Counted from the first letter of the stretch, positions 27,035 through 37,052 are shown. The stretch: DNA of 64,000 nt from Kordia jejudonensis (GCF_001005315.1 NZ_LBMG01000024.1:43579-107578), one strand, 5' to 3'. A program made the numbers and translations. The notes: generated from the letters alone by a model not told the origin.

Positions 27035-29866
27035 TTAGTATTTTTTTAGTTTTTTACGAACGAACAGGAACAATAGTAAAGCTACACCAATTCCTAACAC
27101 ATACCAAATTGTATTTGAAGTACTTGTTGTCACTGCGGTTTGATTTCCATAGAGAATGAAACCTGCCCAATAATACGGTTGTACAAGTTTGGAACCTTTG
27201 TGATTGTTTATATAATCGAGTTTGGCATGTTGCAAAGCTTCCGATTTCGAAGTTCCTTTTTTTAGATATGTGTAGAAACTTTTCATAATTTCACTTGTGG
27301 ATTGATCGGGAACTTCCCAAAGACTTGCTACTGTTGCAGGAACGCCTGCAAAGGTAAAGGCACGTTGAAACGATTCCATACTTCTACCAGCATTTTCTTT
27401 TCCTAATCCTGTGTTGCAGGCACTTAAAACCGCCAAATCAGCGTCTAATTGCAACGCGTATAATTCCTCTAAATAAAGATCGTCTTTGTCTGTATTGGTA
27501 TCACTAAATAGTAATCGGCTTAAGCCAGCTTCTTCATTGTTTACTTCCGCATGCATAGCCAAATGCAGAATATTTGCTTCTGGCGCTGTTTCAAGGAAAT
27601 ACTTTTTAGAAACTTCTTTTCCAATGTAAATTTTGGAAGGAAATAGCTTTCCAATAGTTTTTGCTTCGGCTTTTGCACCTTCTAATCTTGACGTTCCACT
27701 TCGGGTAACAATTTCTAAATTTTCTCCTTCATAGGTTGGTGCGTAAATGGCCAATGTGGTTTCGTTTGTGGCGTTTGTAATGTTGTCTAAGTGAATAAAT
27801 TTTAGATTGGACGTATAGCCAATTTCATAGGTTTCGGCTAAAAATTGATTGTTGATTTGAATAGTTTCAAACGGAATTTTATACAATTCTCCATCAGGAT
27901 TGATGATAATCTTTTTGATATTTTCGGTAATTTCTGGCAGTAAGAACTCTTTTAAAAGTTTTGTTTTTTCAGTAGTATACGTTCTGTTTTTGATAGCATC
28001 TACGTATGTGCTTACCAAGTCAATTTGTTGGGTTGTCCAAGGGAGAAGTTCGTAAGAAATATGGTTTGATGTAATGGAAAAGATGGCAAGTTTTTGTTCA
28101 AATAGCATGTATTTGATGACCAATTCGTCGTCTGCTAAGTTTTGTTGCAAACTGTTTATATCGAACTCTTTACTGCTGAGTAATTCTAAGTTTGGAAATT
28201 TTTCTCGCGTGAAATCTTCATGCTGATTAATTAGGTATAAAAGTGAATCTTCTTCCCGAATATTGTTGTCGCGTTTTGCCGTTGTCAGCAACGTACGCAG
28301 TTTTAAGTGTCTGTATCTTAAGGAATCTAACGCAGGTAATTTGTTGGTATATCTGTTTTGATAAAAGCGTTGCCACGTCATTTGATTCATCATTGTTTCC
28401 GTTTGACTCAGTAATTCACTTGTGGAAATATTATTTGTAGTATCATTATTAGTTGTAGCAAGTTTGCCGTAGATGATTTTTCGTAAAAGTAGATTTTGTG
28501 CAGGATTGAATTTGGTACGTGCATAACTATTTTCAAACTGTATAAACGCTAAATCATATAGTGTTGCAATTGTTTTTTGAACGTTTGGATCATCGTTGTA
28601 AAATAGTGTTAGTTTTTCCGCAACTCTTCGGATCAATCTCGATTCGCCATATACTTTGCTTGGTTTGAAATTGCTATAATCTTTAGCTAGCGGAATTGTA
28701 TCTGAATGTACTTGTGCAATTACAGCATGAAAAGTGTGTAACGCACTATCTTTTTGTCCAAGTTTTGCCTTTATAAGTGCTTTTTGTGCTAAGAAAAATG
28801 ATATTCTACGATCGTTTGGCGCCATTGAATCCAATAGGTGTAGCATAAGCGTATTGGCTTCTTCCAACTTATTTGACTTTGTCAAGGCTTTGCATTTGTT
28901 GTATTTAAATGAGAAATAGTTGCCCGAATAGTTTTTGTTCACAACTAAATCAATAGATTTATCAATGTAATAGCTACCGATTTCAATATCTTCTGGAGTA
29001 GTTAATGAATCTTCTTTGTGACTTAAATACCAATCGCCAATATGATTTAAACCTGTACTGTAATAAATTCTTTCATTTTCTTGAAATGCTTTGGATGCAT
29101 GAATATCTTCTAGTTTTTGTGCAGTTTTTATGAGTTCAATACTGTCTTCTTTTTTCTTTGCCAGTTGGTAGAGTAAATATATTTTTCGGTACGCCAAGAT
29201 AGGTTCATACCGATGCGATTTTGTAGTATCAAGGTATTGTTTGTGTTTTGTATAAATGTTTTCAGCAAAGCGGAGAGAACGTTTGGCTTTGGCGAGATTT
29301 CCATGATAGGCTGCTTGACTCGATAGAAATACATGCGCATCAACCAAATAGTCTAAATTTAGATTGTAATCTTCGGTTAGATATTCAATAGCCGTTTTCA
29401 TGCTCAATTGCGCACGCTTGGCAAAGTTGACATTCGATTCGCCATATGCTCTTTTATAATACAACACGCCTTTGATATGTTTGGCTCTTTTGCTGGTAGC
29501 GTCTCCACAATAAGGAATTCCTTTATTGGCACTGTTGATACTTTCTAGATTTTTCCCAATGCCAATATTTCCTTCATATTGATTGTAATACATGTCAGCA
29601 ACATCCAAACTATCTTTTTCATTTTGTGGTTGCACACTTTTTAGATGTTTTTCCAAAAAGGCTAACAGCTCATCATATTGTTCTGTATTTTTAAGTGCAT
29701 TCGATTTTTTCCATAAAAAAGAAATGCTAGGCTTGGTAATGGAGTCTTGTTTTGTAGCTTCTTGCTTGTTGCAATTTTTAGCTGACAAACTGGTACAAAT
29801 AAAGAGTACGCACAGTATAAAACTAATGCGTACTATTTTGATTATTTTGAGTTGGTATGTGTTCAC
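27035..29866 (-). CDS. TPR-CHAT domain protein, membrane-anchored
   Basis: 943 residues. It has a signal peptide (about 1-28) ending in a hydrophobic SLSA stretch, and TPR-like helical repeats over about 40-480. The C-terminal CHAT domain (about 630-900) keeps a caspase-like dyad: His772 in LHLAMHAE and Cys817 in VLSACNTGLG, with the YWAGFILYG ending. A final helix (IWYVLGIGVALLLFLFV) and RKKLKKY follow, so the CHAT part is likely periplasmic and tethered. CHAT proteases usually cleave one partner on a signal; here no gasdermin or CRISPR partner adjoins. The target is unknown. Confidence 0.88.
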   Translation of the reverse strand: MNTYQLKIIKIVRISFILCVLFICTSLSAKNCNKQEATKQDSITKPSISFLWKKSNALKNTEQYDELLAFLEKHLKSVQPQNEKDSLDVADMYYNQYEGNIGIGKNLESINSANKGIPYCGDATSKRAKHIKGVLYYKRAYGESNVNFAKRAQLSMKTAIEYLTEDYNLNLDYLVDAHVFLSSQAAYHGNLAKAKRSLRFAENIYTKHKQYLDTTKSHRYEPILAYRKIYLLYQLAKKKEDSIELIKTAQKLEDIHASKAFQENERIYYSTGLNHIGDWYLSHKEDSLTTPEDIEIGSYYIDKSIDLVVNKNYSGNYFSFKYNKCKALTKSNKLEEANTLMLHLLDSMAPNDRRISFFLAQKALIKAKLGQKDSALHTFHAVIAQVHSDTIPLAKDYSNFKPSKVYGESRLIRRVAEKLTLFYNDDPNVQKTIATLYDLAFIQFENSYARTKFNPAQNLLLRKIIYGKLATTNNDTTNNISTSELLSQTETMMNQMTWQRFYQNRYTNKLPALDSLRYRHLKLRTLLTTAKRDNNIREEDSLLYLINQHEDFTREKFPNLELLSSKEFDINSLQQNLADDELVIKYMLFEQKLAIFSITSNHISYELLPWTTQQIDLVSTYVDAIKNRTYTTEKTKLLKEFLLPEITENIKKIIINPDGELYKIPFETIQINNQFLAETYEIGYTSNLKFIHLDNITNATNETTLAIYAPTYEGENLEIVTRSGTSRLEGAKAEAKTIGKLFPSKIYIGKEVSKKYFLETAPEANILHLAMHAEVNNEEAGLSRLLFSDTNTDKDDLYLEELYALQLDADLAVLSACNTGLGKENAGRSMESFQRAFTFAGVPATVASLWEVPDQSTSEIMKSFYTYLKKGTSKSEALQHAKLDYINNHKGSKLVQPYYWAGFILYGNQTAVTTSTSNTIWYVLGIGVALLLFLFVRKKLKKY

Positions 29867-29927
29867 GGCTTTCGTAATCGTGCGATGATTTTCCTTAAAA
29901 ATACAATTTTTTTAGTTGCTATTTTTT

Positions 29928-30515
29928 TTAGAATAATCCTGTGCTTTTAGCAATTGCAATCCCTATTTTTTTATAATCGCGATTTTTGGCTACTTCTTCA
30001 TTTTTAAATGTTGATCCAGGTACCATGATCGTAATTGTATATCCTTCCATTTTTATGAGGAGTTCTCTTTTTTTACCGATCCAAATGGCAGTTTTTCCTA
30101 GTCCAGTAATATATTCAGAAGATTTTGATGTCATTTTTTTGAGTTCCCAAGTTTCTTCCCACTTTTCGCCTTCGGCAAGGACATCTTCGGCTGCAAAGAT
30201 GCTTCCACTAAGATAATTATATTCTTGATCATCCATGTACACTAAAAACCGACAGCTTTTAGATTGAAATGTTAGTCCATCGTCCACAAGCATTTTTTTA
30301 GCATCAGGATAATGTTTCATGACATTCGTTTCACTTATATACGTACACATATTTTTAGGAAGTGCTGAAAATGCTACTTTGTTTCCTGTAAAGTCTTTAT
30401 TGATAAAACTCGTGTCTCCAAATTCTTGTCCAATCACGGTGTTTTTGTCGCCAAAGCAAGCTATGAGTAGAAATGATATAATAGTTGTAATTGCAATACG
30501 TTGTAAGTTTTTCAT
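29928..30515 (-). CDS. Lipoprotein of unknown function
   Basis: 195 residues with a lipobox LIAC (Cys about residue 20). The mature part has a pair of Cys (KNMCTYI, KSCRFL) and a beta-rich end; no recognised domain. It sits upstream of the CHAT gene on the same strand (62-base gap) and downstream of a DUF4412 gene, both also envelope proteins. Any shared pathway is inference. Confidence 0.65.
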   Translation of the reverse strand: MKNLQRIAITTIISFLLIACFGDKNTVIGQEFGDTSFINKDFTGNKVAFSALPKNMCTYISETNVMKHYPDAKKMLVDDGLTFQSKSCRFLVYMDDQEYNYLSGSIFAAEDVLAEGEKWEETWELKKMTSKSSEYITGLGKTAIWIGKKRELLIKMEGYTITIMVPGSTFKNEEVAKNRDYKKIGIAIAKSTGLF

Positions 30516-30575
30516 TGTTTAAATTATTTGTGTTATACGTTGAGTTGTGAAAACCTATTGATGCTAGATTCTTGG

Positions 30576-31982
30576 TTAAAACATTTTTTTGTATTCTTTC
30601 GGGTTGATGGTTTTACTGATATTATCATTGATGGCAATGGTTGTACTTTTCATCGTTCCTTCATTGGATTGTACAGTGTATTCCATAATATATCCATCTA
30701 AAATATCTGCATTTTGCATGAACCAATTTGATAATTTGATGCTTGGCGCTACCCAAAAATTGACTTTTACATTTTTATCGGACATTTCATATTCGTAGCA
30801 AGTTGCACCAAGAATCGTTTTTGTATTTCCAGTTTTTTTGAGTTTTGTATAATCATAATTCGCCATTTGATCCGTTGGATTACTCATTTGCTGCTGTCCC
30901 ATCATTTTGTTAGACATGCGCATTTTCATGCCAGCCGTTTCTACAAAAATGTGTGTGTTTCCTTTGTCCATCACAATGATAGATTCGCCATTTATTTCTT
31001 CTTCTGAATATTCACTCATATCTACTTTCATACCAATATAGGTGGCATTCGGATTGATGAGGTATGCGATATTGTAAGTTGCATTTTGTTCAGGAACAGT
31101 GACTTTCGTGATCGTTTCAAATGTAAAGTTGTAGATGTCTGGTGTTGCGGAAGTTGAATCTGAATTTGTATTATTGCCGTTCCAAGTAGGTTCGTTTTGA
31201 GTACTTTTTTCATTTTTAACAACCGATTCATTGTTGATAAATTTAGGGGTTTCTCCATCAAATGCGCCCGTGATAGACGCTTCATAAAAGGTTTCTGAAA
31301 AATCATCTGTAGTTGCTTTTCGAATAACTTCCCGTAAGGTGACCATTCCTGAAAAACTAATCTGAATGTTATCATCCGTAAGGACATCAATACTCACTTC
31401 TCCTTTTGACACATCATAGTTTTGATAGTCGTCTGTAACGGCACGTTTGAAGCCATTGTCTGCTTTTTTATTATATGGTAATTGCGGATCGTAACCAAGA
31501 CTTAGTGATGCTTCTTCAGGAATATTAAATACCAATCGATCGCCGTTTTTAGCTTCTTCTGTATCGTGTTTTAGATTTTTATCTGTTTTAATGTTGATTG
31601 TAAAACCATCATAAATATCTGCTTCATGCGACCACCAATTTCCAGTAATGGTATAACCCGAATTGGTTTTCGTAACTTTTATTTGACTAGCTTCCGAAAT
31701 TTGAACACTTCCGTATTTTTTAGAATGTTTTATGATGACATCGCCAAAGTCTTTTTTGTTTTTCTTTATCGTAGGTTTTCCCGCATTCGGATCATTTTTA
31801 CCTTCAATGGCATTATCAATCGTTTTATCTACTTCTTTTTCAGCTTTGTTAACTACTTTATTTTCAAGTTCTTTTGCTTTTTCTTTTGCGCGTTGCTTCA
31901 TTTTTTTAAATAATTGAGCTTCAGCATTTTGAAATGAAATCAAACAGAAAATAGCTAGTATTATGCGTAATTTATGTTTCAT
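30576..31982 (-). CDS. Secreted DUF4412-domain protein
   Basis: 468 residues with a Sec signal (cleavage near AEAQ). A Lys/Glu-rich helix follows (FKKMKQRAKEKAKELENKV). The C-terminal 200 residues (from YNFTFETITKVTV) match the DUF4412 pattern: MKVDMS, MDKGNTHIFVE, LGATCYEYEMSD, VNFWVAPSIKLSNWF. Such proteins are common in Flavobacteria and of unknown role; the domain resembles lipoprotein-binding LolA-like folds, but this is inference. Confidence 0.75.
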   Translation of the reverse strand: MKHKLRIILAIFCLISFQNAEAQLFKKMKQRAKEKAKELENKVVNKAEKEVDKTIDNAIEGKNDPNAGKPTIKKNKKDFGDVIIKHSKKYGSVQISEASQIKVTKTNSGYTITGNWWSHEADIYDGFTINIKTDKNLKHDTEEAKNGDRLVFNIPEEASLSLGYDPQLPYNKKADNGFKRAVTDDYQNYDVSKGEVSIDVLTDDNIQISFSGMVTLREVIRKATTDDFSETFYEASITGAFDGETPKFINNESVVKNEKSTQNEPTWNGNNTNSDSTSATPDIYNFTFETITKVTVPEQNATYNIAYLINPNATYIGMKVDMSEYSEEEINGESIIVMDKGNTHIFVETAGMKMRMSNKMMGQQQMSNPTDQMANYDYTKLKKTGNTKTILGATCYEYEMSDKNVKVNFWVAPSIKLSNWFMQNADILDGYIMEYTVQSNEGTMKSTTIAINDNISKTINPKEYKKMF

Positions 31983-32089
31983 AGTAAATGTGTTTGTTTA
32001 TCCTTTTGTATCTTTAACAAGCTTAATATTAACAGCTACCCTAAATTTTTTTCATTCCATTGTTAATATTTTAATTTCTTACGTAACTA

Positions 32090-32635
32090 ATGAGTAGAAA
32101 TAGTACAGATGCCGCATTGCAAGATTTATTACGATCTGATGATAAGAAGGCATTAGAAACTATATATGTACAATACAAAACTGAGTTTCTAAATTATGCA
32201 AAGAAGTATGGTTTGGTTAGTGATCTTGCATTGGATATTTATCAAGATTCCATTATTGCCATGCATCATAATTTTGTGTCATCGCAGTTAGTAATTACGT
32301 CAAGCTCTATAAAAACCTATTTGTTTGGCATTGGAAAGTTTAAAATTTTGAAGAAATTAAAAGAAGAAGCTAAATACATTCACACAGAAACTCAAGAAGA
32401 AACCTATACGGAGATTGAAGTAGCAGCTATGTCGCGATCTGAACAGTCAATTGCATTGAGTAAAAATTTGAATCAGCTTTCAGAAAGTTGTCGGAAAGTA
32501 TTGGAATTGTTTTACTATCGAAATTTAACTGTGGATGAAATTGTAGCGTTAACAGATTATAAAGATGGAAATACAGTAAGAAGTCATAAATCGAGATGTT
32601 TGAAACGTTTAAAATCGTTATTTAAAATTAAGTAA
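32090..32635 (+). CDS. ECF-type RNA polymerase sigma factor
   Basis: 181 residues. Region 2 is seen in LETIYVQYKTEFLNYAKKYG ... ALDIYQDSIIAMHHNF, and region 4 in LNQLSESCRKVLELFYYRNLTVDEIVAL with a C-terminal recognition helix NTVRSHKSRCLKRLKS. It recruits core polymerase to a specific promoter set. Its stop overlaps the next ATG by one base (TAATG), so the two are translationally coupled. Confidence 0.88.
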   Translation: MSRNSTDAALQDLLRSDDKKALETIYVQYKTEFLNYAKKYGLVSDLALDIYQDSIIAMHHNFVSSQLVITSSSIKTYLFGIGKFKILKKLKEEAKYIHTETQEETYTEIEVAAMSRSEQSIALSKNLNQLSESCRKVLELFYYRNLTVDEIVALTDYKDGNTVRSHKSRCLKRLKSLFKIK

Positions 32636-33354
32636 TGCAGAAAGAAGAATTTATACAAGATTATATTGCCAATCGCTTGTCTGATACAGAGAAAGCACGT
32701 TTTGAAACGTTGTTAGAAACCGATGCCGAATTTAGAGAAGCCTACGAAACGTATCAAGAAGTAGCCATGGCGTTTCAACTTTCTAAAAGCAATGAAATTA
32801 AGCAACGTTTGCAAGCTATTGATGCGCTAGAAACTACTGCAAAAACACGCAATTTTTTTCAACTTCATTTTCGTAAAATGGCAATTGCTGCCGTGTTTAT
32901 TGTTGGAATGTTTTTAACGATCAATGCATTACGTTCAGATGGAAATATGTATGATTCGTATTTTGAAATTTGCCCAAATACATATCTTCCTGTAACTAGA
33001 GGAGAAAATGAACAACATGTGCAATTTGAAGCGTTTAAAGCCTATGAAAGTGCCGATTACGCAACCGCAGAGAAGATTTTTAATACTATTTTAAAGACCG
33101 ATAAAAATCCTACAACCCGATTTTATTACGCTATGTCATTGTTAAATCAGGAAAAGTTCGATCTCGCTTTAGCGCAATTAGAAACATTGAGAAGTATCAC
33201 ATTTGATTATCAGGTAGAAACGCTTTGGTATGCGGCGTTAATTGAGCTTAAAAATGAAAATTTTGAACGAGCAAAAAGTAATTTTGAGGCAATTGACAAT
33301 CTAGATAAAAACTTTAAAGCCACAGAAATACAAGAGATTTTAGCCAAGTTGTAA
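32635..33354 (+). CDS. Membrane-anchored TPR protein, possible anti-sigma factor
   Basis: 239 residues: a cytoplasmic N-terminal part of about 80 residues (EFIQDYIANRLSDTEKARFETLLETDAEFREAYE), which resembles anti-sigma N-termini with their LSDTEKARFE-type helix. One transmembrane helix (MAIAAVFIVGMFLTINAL) follows, then a TPR domain outside (FEAFKAYESADYATAEKIF, TRFYYAMSLLNQEKF). No CHCC zinc motif is present. Being coupled to the sigma gene, it probably holds that sigma factor at the membrane and releases it on an envelope signal. Confidence 0.7.
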   Translation: MQKEEFIQDYIANRLSDTEKARFETLLETDAEFREAYETYQEVAMAFQLSKSNEIKQRLQAIDALETTAKTRNFFQLHFRKMAIAAVFIVGMFLTINALRSDGNMYDSYFEICPNTYLPVTRGENEQHVQFEAFKAYESADYATAEKIFNTILKTDKNPTTRFYYAMSLLNQEKFDLALAQLETLRSITFDYQVETLWYAALIELKNENFERAKSNFEAIDNLDKNFKATEIQEILAKL

Positions 33355-33403
33355 TTTTTTTTCAAAAAAAATAAAAAAAGTTTTTTCCATCTATTTTTTT
33401 ACT

Positions 33404-33411
33404 ATGTTTGC
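33404..33411 (+). promoter_or_regulatory. Bacteroidetes -7 element (TATGTTTG) followed by a hairpin
   Basis: Exact TAnnTTTG. Eight bases later an imperfect hairpin begins (TGCGTTCA ... TGAAGCGCA, 33420-33440). Transcription from here would run through the 388-bp gap before the RimK-fusion gene. Confidence 0.45.
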
Positions 33412-33452
33412 TTTGTAAATGCGTTCACATATGAAGCGCATTGCCTATATAA

Positions 33453-33623
33453 ATGAACACTTTTTTAAAATTCGGACTTAGGAGCATAAAGAAGTCTACT
33501 CCAACAGTTGTTTTCTATTGTAGACGCCGAATTCTCAGGCTGACTTCTGAAATAAAATGTACTATAAAGTACGTACCACAAAGTACATGTATGCCGTGTA
33601 AGGAATTTACTTTTCGTATTTGA
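33453..33623 (+). CDS. Possible small basic Cys-containing protein
   Basis: A 56-codon frame from ATG 33453 (MNTFLKFGLRSIKKSTPTVV ... ending EFTFRI), starting 42 bases after the TATGTTTG element. The product would be rich in Lys/Arg and hold four Cys (FYCRRR, IKCTIK, STCMPCKEF). No family is recognised and there is no signal peptide. It may equally be a non-coding leader of the RimK-fusion gene. Confidence 0.25.
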   Translation: MNTFLKFGLRSIKKSTPTVVFYCRRRILRLTSEIKCTIKYVPQSTCMPCKEFTFRI

Positions 33624-33742
33624 GAAACCTCGTTTTTTAGCGTACAATTTGGTTTATGTCGTCAGATAAGAGAGACGATAATTTATCATGAAAAAAGGCA
33701 ACTTTTCTTAAAAAATTTAAAAAAATTAATACATAAAATATA

Positions 33743-35119
33743 ATGAGTTCAACATTAAAAATCGTTGGAAGTGAAGAATGGTGTACGTTTGATACACTAA
33801 AAATTCCAGCAATAAAAGCGCGTGTAGATTCAGGTGCAAAAACATCTTCTATACAAGCCAATAACATTAAAGTATTAGAAGAAGGTAATGAAGATTGGGT
33901 TCAATTTGAAGTCAATCCGATACAGGAAAATCGCAGTATCATTATCAAATGTAAATCGAAAATTTATGATAGACGTATTATAAAAAGTTCTAGCGGAATT
34001 TCGGAAGAGCGTTTTGTGATAAAAACAGCAGTTACAGTTGGTGCAGATACGTTTGAGATTGAAGTAACGCTTGCCAATAGAGATGCAATGGAATTTAGAA
34101 TGTTGCTCGGGCGCGAAGCGTTAATGAATCGTTTTATCGTGAATCCTTCTGAAACGTATTTACAATCGGACTTTACTACTGAGGATATTCAGGATGCGTA
34201 TAAACATTTAATCAAAAAGAAATCAGGATTAAAAATTGCACTTTTGGCGAGTAATCCAAATTTGTATAGCAACAAACGGATCATGGAAGCAGGAATTGCT
34301 AGAGGACATGAAATGGTGTTTTTAAATGTAGAACAAGCATACATGAAATTTGATGCAAAAGAGCCACAAATTCGTTATCGCGGTGGAAATATTGTCGATG
34401 AGTTTGATGCTATTATTCCTAGAATAAAACCTTCGTTGACATTTTATGCATGCGCTTTAATTCGTCAATTTGATGCTATGGGCGCGTATTGTTTAAACTC
34501 TTCGGAAGCTATTACACAATCACGAGACAAACTGCAAGCTACACAACTATTTGCGAAGCATGATATTCATATTCCTATTACGGGATTTGCGAACTCGCCT
34601 TTGGACACGAAAGATTTGATTCAAATGGTAAATGGAGCTCCATTAATCATTAAACTATTGGAAAGTACACAAGGGAGAGGTGTGGTTTTGGCAGAAACGA
34701 GCAAAGCGGCAGAAAGTGTAATTAATGCTTTTAAAAGTGTTAAAACGAACATATTGGTGCAGGAATTCATTAAAGAAGCTAACGGACAGGATATTCGTTG
34801 TTTTATAGTGAATGGAAAAGTTGTGGCATCTATGCAACGACAAGCTGCCAAGGGAGAATTTAGAGCCAACATTCATCAAGGTGGAACGGCTTCTAAAATT
34901 AAAATTACTATGGAAGAACGCAAATTAGCTATAAAAGCTGCAAAAATTCTTGGTTTGCCTGTTGCGGGTGTTGATATTATCCGATCGAACAAAGGTCCGT
35001 TGTTGTTAGAAGTAAATTCTTCTCCAGGATTGGAAGGTATTGAGAATGCCACAGGATTGGACATTGCAAATATTATGATTGAATCAATTGAAAAGAAATT
35101 AAAGTTTACACATAAATAA
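33743..35119 (+). CDS. Fusion of retropepsin-like zinc protease domain and RimK-type ATP-grasp ligase
   Basis: 458 residues. Residues 1-150 form the RimB/ATP-dependent zinc protease-type domain: [19 protein letters not shown] with the retropepsin-like Asp-Ser-Gly, then [18 protein letters not shown]. Residues about 160-458 are a RimK ATP-grasp ligase: [66 protein letters not shown] and the metal-binding [14 protein letters not shown]. RimK enzymes add Glu residues to a peptide or protein C-terminus; the fused protease-like domain may trim or choose the target. In many bacteria the two are separate neighbouring genes. Target unknown. Confidence 0.88.
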   Translation: MSSTLKIVGSEEWCTFDTLKIPAIKARVDSGAKTSSIQANNIKVLEEGNEDWVQFEVNPIQENRSIIIKCKSKIYDRRIIKSSSGISEERFVIKTAVTVGADTFEIEVTLANRDAMEFRMLLGREALMNRFIVNPSETYLQSDFTTEDIQDAYKHLIKKKSGLKIALLASNPNLYSNKRIMEAGIARGHEMVFLNVEQAYMKFDAKEPQIRYRGGNIVDEFDAIIPRIKPSLTFYACALIRQFDAMGAYCLNSSEAITQSRDKLQATQLFAKHDIHIPITGFANSPLDTKDLIQMVNGAPLIIKLLESTQGRGVVLAETSKAAESVINAFKSVKTNILVQEFIKEANGQDIRCFIVNGKVVASMQRQAAKGEFRANIHQGGTASKIKITMEERKLAIKAAKILGLPVAGVDIIRSNKGPLLLEVNSSPGLEGIENATGLDIANIMIESIEKKLKFTHK

Positions 35120-35162
35120 TACCAATTTTATTGTTTAATTGGTATAATATAAGATAACAAGA

Positions 35163-35190
35163 AAGGCGAGTATCCAACTCGCCTTATTCT
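35163..35190. terminator. Probable terminator between convergent genes
   Basis: AAGGCGAG (35163-35170) pairs with CTCGCCTT (35178-35185), followed by a weak TATTCTTT tract. A second inverted repeat, ATACCAATT/AATTGGTAT, lies at 35119-35145. Confidence 0.65.
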
Positions 35191-35223
35191 TTAACGAACG
35201 CATCCATATTTATGTGACTTTTT

Positions 35224-36189
35224 TTAGTTAAAGAAAGCACTTTTTACACCTTTTACACCTGTCTGTACTTGAAAAATAGAACCTGCAAGCGGATATTTTT
35301 CGGCTTCTTCTTTGGTCATGTCTAATTTTGCAGAAGTGATATAAAGTATTTCCAAATTATCGCCGCCAAACGCACATGATGTAATATTGTGCGCAGGAAC
35401 TTCTATTTTTTGAAGCAATTCTCCAGTTTTTGGATTAAATCGAATAACGGCATTTCCGTTCCACATACCAACCCAAACCATATCTTCGGCATCAATCGCC
35501 ATTCCGTCAGGAAAACCTAAATCTGATGACACTTGAACCGCAACACGTTCGTTGGAAATATTACCAGTTGCATTGTCATAATCGTATGCTTTTATTTGAG
35601 AAGTCGGCGTATCAATATAATACATGGTTTTTTGATCCTTTGTCCAAACAATTCCATTTGAGATGGTTACACTATCAAGTTTTGTAGTAACGGCACCATT
35701 ATTTTGTATCGCGAAGAGTTTTGCTTTTCCTTTTTCTTGTTGCCAATTCATGGAGCCAACCCACAATCTTCCAGCTGGATCACATTTTCCATCATTAAGT
35801 CTACAGCCTGTTAATTGCGCTTTCATGTCTGCAAATACTGTAGTTTCGCCTGTATGAACATTCATTGTGTAAATTCCGTCTACCAAAGCAATGAGCGCTT
35901 CATTTTTGTTTTTCGGGACAATAGTACCAATATGTGAAGCAGTTGGAAACGAGCGATTTTCTGTTGTTTTCGGATTAAATATATGTGCTGTTTTCCCTTC
36001 AATATCAATCCAGTACAATTCGTTGGTTTCATGATTCCAAAAAGCGCCTTCGCCTAAAGCAGCATCAGTTTTGTAGGCAACCGTGACTTCGTTGATTTTT
36101 GCTGCTTCCGTAGATTTTTCTTGTGGTTTCTCTTTAAAGTCACAACTTATAAGGATAATTGCAATGAGAATGAATATATATTTTTTCAT
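35224..36189 (-). CDS. SMP-30/gluconolactonase/LRE-family lipoprotein
   Basis: 321 residues with a lipoprotein signal (ILISC, Cys about residue 16). The beta-propeller signatures are EGAFWNHETNELYWIDIEG, GCRLNDGKCDPAGRLWVGSM, ISNGIVWTKDQKTMYYIDT and LGFPDGMAIDAEDMVWVGMW, which hold the Glu, Asn and Asp metal ligands of the SMP-30 family. These enzymes hydrolyse sugar lactones or related esters with a divalent metal. Envelope location is unusual for a plain metabolic lactonase and suggests an external substrate. Single gene. Confidence 0.88.
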   Translation of the reverse strand: MKKYIFILIAIILISCDFKEKPQEKSTEAAKINEVTVAYKTDAALGEGAFWNHETNELYWIDIEGKTAHIFNPKTTENRSFPTASHIGTIVPKNKNEALIALVDGIYTMNVHTGETTVFADMKAQLTGCRLNDGKCDPAGRLWVGSMNWQQEKGKAKLFAIQNNGAVTTKLDSVTISNGIVWTKDQKTMYYIDTPTSQIKAYDYDNATGNISNERVAVQVSSDLGFPDGMAIDAEDMVWVGMWNGNAVIRFNPKTGELLQKIEVPAHNITSCAFGGDNLEILYITSAKLDMTKEEAEKYPLAGSIFQVQTGVKGVKSAFFN

Positions 36190-36577
36190 GTATGCGTTTT
36201 GTCTGTATTTTCAATTTAGAAATGTACAAAATCATATGGCAAAAGAAAAGCGAACCGAAGTTCGCTGTAGATTATATTTCTCTTTGTGCACAGCATTCTG
36301 AAAATTCTGTCGAGTCACTTTTATGTAAACCTCCTTTAATGAGTTTGGGATTCGTATCAGAAACGCTCAATTTGTTAATTTTTAGTGTTTTGTTTTTTCA
36401 TAGTTTAAAATTAATAATCAAATAAGATAACCAAGAAATACTAAAAACTCTATGCTTATACGTTTTAGAATATCAGGAATTAGAATATATATGTACTACT
36501 AATTTTACTGTAGGAAATTTGTAATAAGGTTTTTTTGCAGAATTTGAAGCAGCAGCTATTGTGATACTATTTAAAAT
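36190..36577. other. Intergenic stretch without visible gene
   Basis: AT-rich, 388 bases between the SMP-30 gene start and the tmRNA terminator. Two overlapping short frames here have no family similarity or signal. No repeat or RNA gene seen. Confidence 0.5.
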
Positions 36578-36610
36578 AAAAAACGCCCTAAATAAATACT
36601 TTAGAGCGTT
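36578..36610 (-). terminator. Terminator of the tmRNA gene
   Basis: On the minus strand AACGCTCTAAA pairs with TTTAGGGCGTT (one G-T pair), followed by a run of T, starting 5 bases after the mature tmRNA 3' end. Confidence 0.85.
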
Positions 36611-36615
36611 ATTTG

Positions 36616-37009
36616 TGGAGTCGGAGAGAATCGAACTCTCGTCCAAACAAGCAATTAAAATGCTTTCTACACGCTTAGTTCTTGTTTAGTTTTCGACTAT
36701 TAGCTGACCAAAAACCGCCTACTAATAGCTTATCTTCTTAGTTGTAAAAATTACGGCGAAGTTACGTAATTTCGATGTTGACTTTTATGGTGTCTCTAAA
36801 TCGGTCGCCATCAACAAGGGCTACCGGGAGACATTCAGCTTTTCCGTCTAACGGAAACTGGGCTTATCTTACTATAATTCAGATTAGGCAGCTAAAGCGT
36901 AGTTATTTTCGCCATTTAAAAAGTGTGAAATATGAGATTTACGAGCTATGTCTCAGCGCTCGACGTGCTTACACTCCAATTCGACTCGCTGTCAAAACCA
37001 GTCGACCCC
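36616..37009 (-). ncRNA. ssrA: Transfer-messenger RNA (tmRNA)
   Basis: Rescues stalled ribosomes by tagging the nascent peptide. The 5' end GGGGTCG (37009-37003) pairs with CGACTCC at 36623-36617, with the discriminator A at 36616. CCA is not encoded (the next bases are CAA) and must be added. The T-arm GGACGAGAGTTCGATTCTCT is clear. The tag reading frame at 36913-36884 encodes GENNYALAA then TAA, the usual YALAA degradation end. About 394 nt, in one piece rather than permuted. Confidence 0.95.
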
Positions 37010-37052
37010 AATATGTTTAAGAACTTTTACTTTTAAATCGTAAAAAGGAAAG

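Noticed and set aside
36192..36425. Short frames between the SMP-30 gene and tmRNA
   Set aside because: No family, signal or promoter support; composition like non-coding DNA.
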